This document shows positions 1 to 6,265 of a stretch of 9,073 bases of DNA, one piece after another. The translations under genes were made by a program, and so were the position numbers. The notes under the pieces are model-generated. The model was not told the DNA's origin. It searched no databases and saw only the letters and a list, made by a program, of their open reading frames with translations. The number at the start of each line of letters is the position of its first letter. The stretch's first letter is position 1. The DNA is from DSBX01 sp046484845 (lineage in GTDB: Bacteria; Hydrothermota; Tepidihabitantia; Tepidihabitantales; Tepidihabitantaceae), in assembly GCA_046484845.1 (NCBI GenBank), contig JAWOIB010000193.1, positions 1 to 9,073 of the forward strand. Direction: 5' to 3'.

Positions 1-42
1 TTTCAACGAAGTTGGTTAGCGTTCGCGTTCGCCAGATGATAA

Positions 43-71
43 TTGACATTCCATTTAATTTCACGTACGCT
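43..71 (+). promoter_or_regulatory. Possible plus-strand promoter (weak)
   Basis: A perfect -35 hexamer TTGACA (43-48) is followed after 17 bases by TACGCT (66-71), which matches the -10 consensus at three of six positions. It lies in the AT-rich left edge and would start transcription near 78, just before an ATG at 84 whose short frame is not a convincing gene. Chance occurrence in AT-rich DNA is likely. Confidence 0.2.
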
Positions 72-97
72 ATTCAGTACGAAATGGAGAAAGATGT

Positions 98-152
98 CCT
101 GGCCGTACCCGTAGCCCTACCCGTAGCCGTCACCCTGGCCGTCATCCTGGCC
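98..152. repeat. Short degenerate tandem repeats
   Basis: A 12-base unit occurs twice in tandem, with TACCCGTAGCC at 106-116 and again at 118-128. The flanks carry three copies of CCTGGCC (98-104, 134-140, 146-152). On the minus strand the repeats read Gly-Tyr-Gly and Gly-Gln runs, interrupted in frame by the TAG at 117-119. This could be the remnant of a glycine-rich tail or a simple slippage repeat. Confidence 0.55.
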
Positions 153-192
153 ACCCCCGGAGCCACCCCGGAGGGGGTCACCGGAGCCGTAA

Positions 193-248
193 GGGGGGCC
201 AGGGGGGGAACGGCCCCGGGGATGGCCCCCGGGATGGGGGTGGGTAGG
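193..248 (+). other. Candidate G-quadruplex region
   Basis: Six G-tracts of three or more bases occur within 56 bases: 193-198, 202-208, 218-221, 231-233, 236-240 and 242-244. Spacers are 3, 9, 9, 2 and 1 bases. The last four tracts alone satisfy the usual quadruplex pattern if a 9-base loop is allowed. The long homopolymers (G6, G7, G5) would also be prone to slippage. It lies about 140 bases beyond the stop of the beta-barrel-like gene. Confidence 0.4.
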
Positions 249-312
249 ACCGAAATCGTGGTAACCAGCGACAAAGACCAGGCTTAGCCGGAAACAGCCC
301 TCTGTGGCGATG

Positions 313-328
313 TGTACCAATCGGTACA
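313..328. repeat. 16-base inverted repeat
   Basis: TGTACC (313-318) and GGTACA (323-328) form perfect 6-base arms around a 4-base spacer. It lies 55 bases past the stop codon of the beta-barrel-like gene. It could be a weak transcription-ending hairpin or a regulator site. No T-tract follows it on the minus strand. Confidence 0.35.
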
Positions 329-382
329 GTCAGGGATCGCCCCGGGTCCGGCGGTGTCAAGCCCGGTCCGGCCCGCAGGCGG

Positions 383-1012
383 CTAGAGCCGGAACCCCAG
401 CCCGATGAGACCGTGCAGCGCCGCGTTGGGTAGTTCCGCCCGGCCGGCCACAATCGGCACCTCGGTCCAGGCCGCGGTCGCCTTGCCCTCGACCACGAGC
501 TCGACCACCCGGCCCAGCCGCCAGCGCCTGCCCGCCCCGAACTGGAACCCGGCCCCGGAGATGTACCAGCCGGTGCCGAGGATGCCCCGGCCTTCGTCGA
601 ACACCCTGCCGCGCACGGTGTTTTCCGGGTGCGTCAGCATCGGCCCGGTCCCGAACCGCAGTTCAAGCGGACCGGCCGGCCAGCTGCGCCCGAGGCTGAG
701 CAGGTTGAAGCCGTGGGTGACCTGGAACCGCTCGATTTCCGGCGGCAGGTTGTCGAGGTAGAGCTTGTGGTGGACCAGTTCGAACTCCCAGCGCGCCTGC
801 CCGCCGCGCCCGATGCGGACCGCGTAGTAGGGTACGTCCGCGAGCGGCCGGGTGCTGTACTGCGCGGCCAGCCAGAGTGGGTCCTGCCCCTGCTGGTGGA
901 TGACCAGCGGGGTCACCGCGTTCCAGGCGCTGCCGCCGGAAACGTCCAGCCGCCAGCCCGCCCCGGCCGCCGTGGCGGTGAGCAGGGCGAGGAACAGCGC
1001 CGGCGCCCTCAA
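383..1012 (-). CDS. Small outer-membrane beta-barrel-like protein
   Basis: I do not recognise a named family. The 209-residue product starts with a short signal peptide (hydrophobic residues 5-16, small residues AAGAG near the cleavage site). It continues as alternating polar and hydrophobic stretches rich in Gly, Trp, Tyr and Arg, as in small outer-membrane barrels. It ends in an amphipathic strand, LIGLGFRL, although the terminal residue is Leu rather than the usual Phe. A conserved-looking patch FELVHHKLYLDN lies at about residues 77-88. The start is a TTG at 1012. No ATG or GTG lies between it and the upstream in-frame stop at 1067-1069. The ribosome-binding site is weak (AGGT). The gene lies 40 bases after the serpin gene and is probably co-transcribed with it. 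Outer-membrane location is inference. Confidence 0.7.
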   Translation of the reverse strand: MRAPALFLALLTATAAGAGWRLDVSGGSAWNAVTPLVIHQQGQDPLWLAAQYSTRPLADVPYYAVRIGRGGQARWEFELVHHKLYLDNLPPEIERFQVTHGFNLLSLGRSWPAGPLELRFGTGPMLTHPENTVRGRVFDEGRGILGTGWYISGAGFQFGAGRRWRLGRVVELVVEGKATAAWTEVPIVAGRAELPNAALHGLIGLGFRL

Positions 1013-1052
1013 GCGCGGACCTGTCCCGGCCGGGCGGTCGCTCGGGCTGCCT

Positions 1053-2279
1053 TCAGGGCAGTTCGTTCAGCGCGCCCAGGAACAGCAGCGCCCCGGTGCG
1101 GTCGTCGCGGATGAGGTAGATGAACGGCCGGTCGCAGACCATCCGGAACCGTTCTTCCTGGACCGGCATCGCGGTCAGCGTCACGGTCACCGAGGTCGCG
1201 GCCGCCGCCTCGGTGCCCTCTTCGTTGACCTCGACGAAGCTCTTGTGCATCACCTCGCTGATGAACAGCGCGAGGTTCGCGCCCGGCTCGACCATCCCGC
1301 TGAAATCGGCCCGCGCCGGGTCGAACGCAACCTCCATCCCGACCCGCTTGAGGACTTCGTTCAGCTTCTGCGCGTACTCGAGCTTGAACCTGGGCAGCAC
1401 CAGCTCGCCCTTCATCGTCCGCATCTCGACCGCCCAGCGCTCGATTTCCCCGGGCTCGAGCCGGCCCGCCAGCCCGGCCAGGTCGTCCCCGGGCAGCAGC
1501 ACGTACATCGCGATGTCGCCCCCGCCGTACGGCAGGCGCACCGCCTGGAAGCCGTCCGCCTCGCGGTACTGGAACTCGCCGTTCTTCGCCATCATCGGCC
1601 CGCGCTGGGTCGCGCCCGCCGCGCTGGTGAACTCGCGCTCGCTGGTCAGCCCGGGCTCGAACGCCTCGGTCCAGGCGCCCTTGAAGTAGACCGCGTTCAG
1701 GAGCACCAGCACGTCGTCCGGGTTGAGCCGGCTGATGATGTCCGGTATCCGGCCCCGGGTCCGGTCGCTGACCCAGCGGTTGATGGTCTCGACCGCCTCC
1801 GGGCTGCCGAAATCAAGCTCGGCCAGCCGCGCCTCGTAGTGCTCCGCGTTGACGCGGACGAACTCTTTCCCGAGCGGGATACCCCGGCGCACCCAGAGCG
1901 AGTTGGCGATCTCCAGCGTCACTTCCTCGTCGCCGGTGCGCAGCGCCTCGAGCAGGTCGGCGTTGGCCCGGCTCACCCCGGCCGGGTCCAGGCCGGCCAG
2001 TTCGAGCGCGGCCGCCATCGCCTCGCGGGTCTCGCCCTGCGCGCCGTTCCAGGCCATCGCCAGCGCCAGCGCGATGCTGGGCGGCGAGATGAACAGGTTC
2101 GCTTCCGGCGCTTCTTCGCGCAGTTCGGTGAACAGCCGGATGCCGAAGCGGTTGCCCGCCTCGACCAGGCGCTCGGCCGGGACCGGCTCTGCCGGCGGCT
2201 CCGCCTCCGCGGCAGGCTTCGCCGACCCGGCACAGCCCGCGGCGGTCAGCAGGACGGACAGGATGATGGCACGACACAT
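1053..2279 (-). CDS. Serpin-family protease inhibitor, lipoprotein
   Basis: This is a serine (or cysteine) protease inhibitor of the serpin fold, 408 residues, about the usual length. A lipobox (LTAAGC, Cys16) is followed by an Ala/Pro/Glu linker to about residue 35, so the inhibitor should be membrane-anchored, with no Asp at +2. Serpin landmarks are NLFISPPSIALALAM (61-75), NAVYFKGAW (195-203), FVEVNEEGTEAAAAT (348-362) and DRPFIYLIRDDRTGALLFLG (383-402). The hinge EEGTEAAAAT has small residues from P12 to P9, as in inhibitory serpins. Aligning to alpha-1-antitrypsin from memory puts P1 near Thr369, with Leu368 or Met371 as alternatives, so the target protease cannot be read off. The ATG has a GGAGG at 2285-2289, five bases upstream. 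A candidate promoter lies just ahead of it. It may protect the envelope from its own or foreign proteases (inference). Confidence 0.95.
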   Translation of the reverse strand: MCRAIILSVLLTAAGCAGSAKPAAEAEPPAEPVPAERLVEAGNRFGIRLFTELREEAPEANLFISPPSIALALAMAWNGAQGETREAMAAALELAGLDPAGVSRANADLLEALRTGDEEVTLEIANSLWVRRGIPLGKEFVRVNAEHYEARLAELDFGSPEAVETINRWVSDRTRGRIPDIISRLNPDDVLVLLNAVYFKGAWTEAFEPGLTSEREFTSAAGATQRGPMMAKNGEFQYREADGFQAVRLPYGGGDIAMYVLLPGDDLAGLAGRLEPGEIERWAVEMRTMKGELVLPRFKLEYAQKLNEVLKRVGMEVAFDPARADFSGMVEPGANLALFISEVMHKSFVEVNEEGTEAAAATSVTVTLTAMPVQEERFRMVCDRPFIYLIRDDRTGALLFLGALNELP

Positions 2280-2309
2280 AGGTTCCTCCGTTTCTTGATA
2301 TACCCGAAG

Positions 2310-2337
2310 AAGTTAACCGATATGCCGCGCCTGTCAA
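2310..2337 (-). promoter_or_regulatory. Candidate sigma-70-type promoter for the serpin
   Basis: On the minus strand TTGACA (2332-2337) is followed after 16 bases by TAACTT (2310-2315). The -35 is perfect and the -10 matches at three of six positions. It lies in the only AT-richer pocket between the DUF5916 stop (2350) and the serpin ATG (2279), and leaves a leader of about 24 bases. The -35 overlaps a small hairpin (CGCCT and AGGCG arms). Confidence 0.45.
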
Positions 2338-2349
2338 AGGCGGGTCGGG

Positions 2350-4455
2350 TCAGAACTGGAACAGGTACCTGAGCTTGACCGCCGCGACCCGGCCGGCAAG
2401 CTCCAAACCCTCGCCCCGGTCCGCCGACGTCTCGTTCAGGGCCAGGTACAGCCAGCTCTTCGGCCGGAAGTTCCAGCTGAACAGGAACCCGAGCCGGCTG
2501 TTGGCCAGCCGGGACGAGCCAAAATCGGTCCCCGGGGTCAGGAAGACCAGTTCGTTGTAAACATTGAGCGTGGTCCTTGCGTTGATGCGGTAGTTGATTG
2601 TCGGCCGTGCCAGCGAGGTCACCTCAACAATCTCTCCCGCCGGGTCGCATTCCCACCAGTTGTCACCCGACACCCCGACAGAAACCCGGCCGAACAGGTT
2701 GTAGCTCACCACTGCCGAGGTGCTGTAATTCGCCGCCAGCCAGTCGCGCCGGTAGTTCCAGCCGTGGCTGCCGCCGAGCCCGAAGTGCAGGCTGTGCCTC
2801 AGGCTGTTGCCCCAGTAGTAGATGTTCGCCTGCCGGGCGAGATACCCGGTGTCCGCCTCGAAGGCCTGGCCGGCCTCGCCGTACAGGCTCAACCCCCAGT
2901 CACGGAACTGGAGAGCGGAATTCGCATTCAGCCCGCAGGACAGCCGGTTGCTCCCCGGGTGCTCGACCGCGAACGCGCCGGGCATGATGCCGAGGGACCG
3001 GAACTGCCGGCCCCGGCCCCGCACCAGCGGCCCGATTCCCATACCCATCAGCTTACGCCCGGCCCAGGGCACATAACCGATGTCCCCGACCGAAAATGAA
3101 TCGCTGACTACATCCAGCCGGGCGTATGACTGGATGATGCCGCGCTGGCCAAAGTAACCGGAGTTCAGCGCCCAGCCGAGCCGGGCATTATGGTTGCTCA
3201 CCGCCGCCTCGACCGCACCCCGATGCGACCCGGACTGCATGCTCCAGCCCGAGCCGAGCACATAGTTGTAGTCCTCCGCCCCGGCAGCGGTGCCGGCGAA
3301 CTGCAGGCCGAGGCTGGTGTTGTCCGGCAGACCGGTCCGACCGGAAAGCACCGCGAACCCGCGCCGCGGCTCGATAACCCGGCCTTCGCCATCGCTGACC
3401 TCGTCGGTGTATGCTCCGAGCAGGCCCATACTGCGCTCGCTCGAACGGGTGGTGAACTTGAGCCCGGCCAGTATCGGTACTGGCTCGCCTGCCACCGGCC
3501 GGCCGACCCGGCGGGAGTAGAACAACCGCAGCGGAGAGTACATCCCGAACGCACCGGTGGTGCGGAACAGCTCACTGCCTTCAATGAAGAAAGGCCGTCG
3601 TTCGCCGAGCATCACCGGGTAGCGGGAGATGTTGAAGCTGTATGGGTCGGACTCGATCTGCGCGAAATCGGGCAGCACCGTGCCGTTGAGCGTCGTCCGG
3701 GGCGACGGGTCCCATTTCAGGTTCAGGCTGGCGAACGGCTTCACCCGACCGGACTCCCCGGCCTCCTGCTGGTCGTAACGGACATAGCCTTCCGGGAACA
3801 GCTCGAAGTAGTAGCCCTGCGCCCGGGGCGCAACGCCTTCCAGCCGGGCGAAGTTCGAGACCATCAGCCCGCCCTCCGCCTCGCGCACTTCGACGACCCG
3901 GACCGATTCACGCTCCCGGGCAATGACCCGTTCGACGTCGAAGCCCCAGCCGGTCGCGGCCGGGTTGTAGCGTATTGATTTGAAAGGTATCGCGAACTCG
4001 GCTTCGAGCCGGTCCGGGTACAGCCGCACCGCCCCGTACCAGACCCCCTCCCACGACCAGTCCCAGTTCGCGCCGTTTTCAAGTATCAGGCCGCTGTGCT
4101 GGATACCGCTGCCGTAAAGCTTGAAGAAATACCCCATGGACTTCGAGTCCATCGGGTCCAGCAGAAGTGTGATTTCGTCCTCCAAGCCAAGCAACTGGCC
4201 CAAAGGCGGGGCTGTAAGCGCCCAGGCCCGGACCGCGATATAGAGTCGTTCATCGTCCTGGAGTATGAAGACCTCGGTCCGCTCCGACGGCTCCGCACCC
4301 TCCTGCGGGTAATGCTGGACGAACCGGTCGACGGTGTCGGCCTGGAACCACAGCTCCTCGATTCGGCCGTCTATCCGCGGCGGCACCTCCGCCCGCCTGA
4401 CCTCCACCGCGACCGGCGCCGCGGTCATCACCAGCGCAAGCAACAGGACCGTCAT
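2350..4455 (-). CDS. DUF5916 outer-membrane protein with CBM9-like N-terminal domain
   Basis: The 701-residue protein combines a periplasmic CBM9-like sandwich with an outer-membrane beta-barrel, the layout of the DUF5916 family. After a short hydrophobic leader (about 1-17, with no basic n-region) comes PPRIDGRIEELWFQAD (25-40) and ERLYIAVRAW (69-78), typical of the CBM9-like part. Family motifs follow: LPDFAQIESD (261-270), ERRPFFIEGSELF (285-297) and FYSRRVGR (312-319). The rest is strand-rich with many Tyr, Trp and Gly residues, and the last residue is Phe (RYLFQF), the classic barrel-assembly signal. The ATG has GGAGG at 4463-4467, seven bases upstream. The substrate is unknown; DUF5916 proteins lack a TonB-receptor plug. 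It lies 22 bases behind the small TonB-box-like protein and is probably in the TrmB operon. Confidence 0.9.
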   Translation of the reverse strand: MTVLLLALVMTAAPVAVEVRRAEVPPRIDGRIEELWFQADTVDRFVQHYPQEGAEPSERTEVFILQDDERLYIAVRAWALTAPPLGQLLGLEDEITLLLDPMDSKSMGYFFKLYGSGIQHSGLILENGANWDWSWEGVWYGAVRLYPDRLEAEFAIPFKSIRYNPAATGWGFDVERVIARERESVRVVEVREAEGGLMVSNFARLEGVAPRAQGYYFELFPEGYVRYDQQEAGESGRVKPFASLNLKWDPSPRTTLNGTVLPDFAQIESDPYSFNISRYPVMLGERRPFFIEGSELFRTTGAFGMYSPLRLFYSRRVGRPVAGEPVPILAGLKFTTRSSERSMGLLGAYTDEVSDGEGRVIEPRRGFAVLSGRTGLPDNTSLGLQFAGTAAGAEDYNYVLGSGWSMQSGSHRGAVEAAVSNHNARLGWALNSGYFGQRGIIQSYARLDVVSDSFSVGDIGYVPWAGRKLMGMGIGPLVRGRGRQFRSLGIMPGAFAVEHPGSNRLSCGLNANSALQFRDWGLSLYGEAGQAFEADTGYLARQANIYYWGNSLRHSLHFGLGGSHGWNYRRDWLAANYSTSAVVSYNLFGRVSVGVSGDNWWECDPAGEIVEVTSLARPTINYRINARTTLNVYNELVFLTPGTDFGSSRLANSRLGFLFSWNFRPKSWLYLALNETSADRGEGLELAGRVAAVKLRYLFQF

Positions 4456-4477
4456 CTGCCTGCCTCCGGGTCGCGGC

Positions 4478-4744
4478 TCAGTTGGCCAGGATTTCGCCGA
4501 GCAGCGACCGGGCGGCCACGCTGCCCGGCTCCCGCCGGGCCCGGACCTCGACCACCGGCAGCCCCGGCCCCGGCGCGGTCACTTCCACTTCCCCAACCAC
4601 CCGGTCCGGCCGCGGCGCGGTCACCACGACCTCATCGAGCACCCGGCCCGCCGGCCGGTGCGCCAGCACGCCGTACCCCACCCCGAACGCGACACCCGCG
4701 CCCAGCAGGGTAATTGCCAGCAGCAGTCCATACTTGCGTTTCAC
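4478..4744 (-). CDS. Small single-pass membrane protein with duplicated TonB-box-like repeat
   Basis: No known family is recognised. The start is set at a GTG (4742-4744) because AGGAGG sits five bases upstream. The longer upstream frame would only overlap the regulator gene. The 88-residue product has basic residues 2-4, one hydrophobic segment (about 6-28, glycine-rich) and a periplasmic tail. The tail carries two adjacent 14-residue units, RVLDEVVVTAPRPD (34-47) and RVVGEVEVTAPGPG (48-61), identical at 9 of 14 positions, and a third partial unit (LPVVEVRAR). DEVVVTA resembles the TonB box at the N-terminus of many TonB-dependent receptors. The gene starts 2 bases after the regulator stop and 22 bases ahead of the DUF5916 barrel gene, so tight co-expression is likely. 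A role linking the inner membrane to the barrel is speculation. Confidence 0.8.
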   Translation of the reverse strand: MKRKYGLLLAITLLGAGVAFGVGYGVLAHRPAGRVLDEVVVTAPRPDRVVGEVEVTAPGPGLPVVEVRARREPGSVAARSLLGEILAN

Positions 4745-4746
4745 GA

Positions 4747-5676
4747 TTACCTCCTGTCGGTCTTCGCCCTTGAAGACCGAGTCGTCTTCTTTTCTGTCGC
4801 CTTCCATTCCCGCTTCCAGGAAGCGGGAACCACACCTTCGGCCAGCATCTTGTTTGAGTATCGCCGGCCGAGCTCCCTCAACTCCGGGGCCTCAGCGGCG
4901 AGGTCGTACTTCGGCTTCAGGGCCTGGAGTACGCGGGTCAGCATGAACTCGTTGAACATCCCGTTGTACACGAGCATCCCCAGGTAGGCGTTGCGGACCC
5001 AGACCGCCTCGTTCACCCCGGCGCCGCCCGGCTTCAGGAACGCCAGCACGCACTCGGTGCAGTCGGCGATGACGTTCAGCCAGTCACCGTTCCAGACCGC
5101 CAGTATCGCGTTCTCGCCCTCGCGCGGCTGGGCCATGTCACAGCCCGCCAGCTCGACCGGCCGGTAAGCCTTGACGAACACGCTCACCCCGCGCTTCGCC
5201 GCCCGCTCGATATCCGGCCGCAGCTTCTCCAGCGGCCCGGGAAACGCATCGACCAGCGCCACATCCCGGCAGGACCGGAGCAGACCCCGGGCCCGCTCGT
5301 ACACCTGCTCGAACGAGGTGAGCTTGTACAGCCCGCCCTGGGCGGCCGGCGCGGCCACGGCTGCAAGTGCCTGCTCGATCTCCTGCTTCCGGCTGTCCAG
5401 ACCGCGCTTCAGCCCGTCGAGGTACTCGCCGACCGGCAACGCGGTGTAGCTCCGGGAACCGGCGCTGTCGTCGAGCAGCACCGCGCCTTTGGCCCGGAGC
5501 GCATCCAGCGCCTTGTAGGTGTTGGGCGCCGGCTTGCCGGTAAGCTGGGCCACGCGGTACCCGGTCGCACCCGGCTCCCGCAACAGCGCGAGATACACCG
5601 AGGCCTCGAGCCCGGAGAACCCGAGCCCGGTCAGCAGGCTATTCAACTTTCGCGTTTCAGACATCTCTGGTTCCAT
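4747..5676 (-). CDS. TrmB-family transcriptional regulator
   Basis: A DNA-binding regulator of 309 residues. Residues about 11-85 form the TrmB winged helix: GLGFSGLEASVYLALL (17-32), then GYRVAQLTGKPAPNTYKALDAL (39-60) as the recognition part and a wing ending in SYTAL. A helical, probably dimerising stretch follows (86-108). The C-terminal sensor-like region has LEKLRPDIERAAKRGVSVFV (149-168), resembling the phospholipase-D-like domain of TrmB homologues, and a conserved-looking WVRNAYLGMLVYNGMFNEF (226-244). The last 20 residues are very basic (Lys/Arg/Thr) and lie beyond a DNA palindrome. The start is uncertain: ATG at 5676 or at 5664 (MSETRK), neither with a good ribosome-binding site. 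The ligand is unknown; sugars are usual for the archaeal relatives. It likely controls its own operon. Confidence 0.88.
   Translation of the reverse strand: MEPEMSETRKLNSLLTGLGFSGLEASVYLALLREPGATGYRVAQLTGKPAPNTYKALDALRAKGAVLLDDSAGSRSYTALPVGEYLDGLKRGLDSRKQEIEQALAAVAAPAAQGGLYKLTSFEQVYERARGLLRSCRDVALVDAFPGPLEKLRPDIERAAKRGVSVFVKAYRPVELAGCDMAQPREGENAILAVWNGDWLNVIADCTECVLAFLKPGGAGVNEAVWVRNAYLGMLVYNGMFNEFMLTRVLQALKPKYDLAAEAPELRELGRRYSNKMLAEGVVPASWKREWKATEKKTTRSSRAKTDRR
4750..4755 (-). promoter_or_regulatory. Ribosome-binding site deciding the GTG start of the small membrane protein
   Basis: AGGAGG on the minus strand lies five bases before the GTG at 4744. It lies in the last codons of the regulator gene, so translation of the two genes is probably coupled. 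It argues against the in-frame ATG at 4807. Confidence 0.8.
4807..4829. repeat. Perfect 23-base palindrome inside the regulator gene
   Basis: TTCCCGCTTCC (4807-4817) and GGAAGCGGGAA (4819-4829) are perfect 11-base arms around a single A. In RNA it would form a hairpin of about 9 pairs with a 5-base loop. It encodes the region around PASWKREW of the regulator and lies 63 bases ahead of the next gene's start. The arm sequence resembles the widespread ATTCCCGC-type extragenic palindromes of other bacteria, but here it is inside a reading frame. Confidence 0.85.
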
Positions 5677-5700
5677 CGTATTTGCTTTGCGCTACCATTG

Positions 5701-5718
5701 TTAGTCATATGCTACTAA
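5701..5718. promoter_or_regulatory. Candidate regulator operator
   Basis: TTAGT (5701-5705) and ACTAA (5714-5718) are perfect 5-base arms with an 8-base centre containing CATATG. The repeat overlaps the candidate -10 box and the likely transcription start of the regulator gene. That position suits autorepression by the TrmB-type protein or control by another dimeric regulator. The arms are short, so chance is possible. Confidence 0.4.
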
Positions 5719-5736
5719 TAAGACGCCGGTCGTCAA
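5709..5736 (-). promoter_or_regulatory. Candidate sigma-70-type promoter for the regulator operon
   Basis: On the minus strand TTGACG (5731-5736) is followed after 16 bases by TAGCAT (5709-5714), giving five of six and four of six matches. It lies in a distinctly AT-rich intergenic region and leaves a leader of about 25 bases to the ATG at 5676. Confidence 0.5.
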
Positions 5737-5792
5737 GCAGAAGTTGCAGGGACGTTCATATCTCCATAAGGTATTGGGGTCGCTAGAATTAG

Positions 5793-5825
5793 ACCGGTGG
5801 GAGGCCGGGCCGGACTCCCACCGGT
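5793..5825 (-). terminator. Strong hairpin ending the LpoB/YcfL operon
   Basis: ACCGGTGGGAG (5793-5803) and CTCCCACCGGT (5815-5825) are perfect 11-base arms around an 11-base GC-rich loop. It lies 23 bases past the YcfL-like stop and ahead of the regulator promoter. On the minus strand it is followed by CTAATTCTAG, not a clean T-tract, so it may be an imperfect intrinsic terminator or an RNA-stabilising end. A run of eight C (minus strand) sits directly between the stop codon and the hairpin. Confidence 0.7.
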
Positions 5826-5848
5826 GATGCTCTCGGCTGAGGGGGGGG

Positions 5849-6253
5849 TTACTTACCGGGCAGGTTGATGCCCCGGGTCATGATCTTCATCCGGCTGATT
5901 TCGTCGGCCGGTCTCGGCGCTATCGCCCGGAACCACTGCTCCTGCGAGGACTCAAGCTGTATCGGCTTCCAGCCCCATGGATCCGGCAGTTCCACTCCCC
6001 GGCGGTCGTAGAATTGCACTTTCAGCTTGCCGCCGATGGGCATCGCCCAGCCGTTGCGGATGAGGATGTCCACGAACAGCGCGCCTTCCTTCACTTCCTC
6101 TTTCACGTCCAGCACCTTGATGTCGTTGGCGAGGAAGATGTTGTCCACGTCCCAGCGCCGGGTGCCGGCGTCGCGGTCGATTATCACGGAGTTAATCCGG
6201 GCGCTGCACCCGAGCAGCAACACCAGCCCGGCCAGGACCAGCAATCGCTTCAT
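5849..6253 (-). CDS. ycfL: YcfL-like (DUF1425) lipoprotein
   Basis: A 134-residue lipoprotein with a lipobox LLGC (Cys16) and Ser at +2, so outer-membrane sorting is expected under E. coli rules. The DUF1425 core is visible as ALFVDILIRNGWAMPIGGKL (58-77), KVQFYDRRGVELP (78-90) and the later WFRAIAPRPADEI (107-119). This matches the family pattern of an N-x-x-x-x-P strand, an F/W-Y-D-x-x-G turn and an AP loop. E. coli YcfL is of similar size and is encoded directly next to lpoB, which agrees with the LpoB-like gene here two genes upstream. The ATG has AGGAGG at 6259-6264, which abuts the stop of the COG3014-type gene (12-base gap), so this is the last gene of the operon. Its biochemical function is not established. 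Confidence 0.85.
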   Translation of the reverse strand: MKRLLVLAGLVLLLGCSARINSVIIDRDAGTRRWDVDNIFLANDIKVLDVKEEVKEGALFVDILIRNGWAMPIGGKLKVQFYDRRGVELPDPWGWKPIQLESSQEQWFRAIAPRPADEISRMKIMTRGINLPGK

Positions 6254-6265
6254 GACGACCTCCTG

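Larger units (their letters stand above)
1..382. other. Non-genic left edge
   Basis: I see no convincing gene in these 382 bases. The first 100 bases are about 40% GC by hand count. The rest is GC-rich and low in complexity. A plus-strand frame is open from base 3 to the TAG at 285-287, with an ATG at 84, but it has no ribosome-binding site and uses AGG and GTA codons that the neighbouring genes avoid. A minus-strand frame down to the TAG at 117-119 reads as a Gly/Pro/His/Tyr-rich peptide beginning at a TTG with no ribosome-binding site. It could be a decayed secreted glycine-rich protein or simply a product of the repeats. Confidence 0.6.

Noticed and set aside
12..287. Plus-strand frame with a Val/Ala/Pro/Gly-rich product
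   Set aside because: No ribosome-binding site, codon use unlike the neighbours, repeat-driven composition; kept only as part of the edge description.
117..320. Minus-strand Gly/Pro/His-rich short frame
   Set aside because: Begins at a TTG without ribosome-binding site and depends on C6 and C7 homopolymers; possible relic but not supportable as a gene.
852..2372. A 506-codon plus-strand open frame opposite the serpin gene
   Set aside because: Arg/His/Gly/Leu-rich low-complexity antisense of a clearly identified serpin; open only because of the high GC content.
3190..3978. Plus-strand open frame of 262 codons opposite DUF5916
   Set aside because: Shadow of the barrel gene; no ribosome-binding site or recognisable features.
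4478..4807. Longer 109-codon version of the small membrane protein starting at 4807
   Set aside because: The extra 21 residues overlap the regulator gene and are hydrophilic; the AGGAGG at 4750-4755 points to the GTG at 4744.
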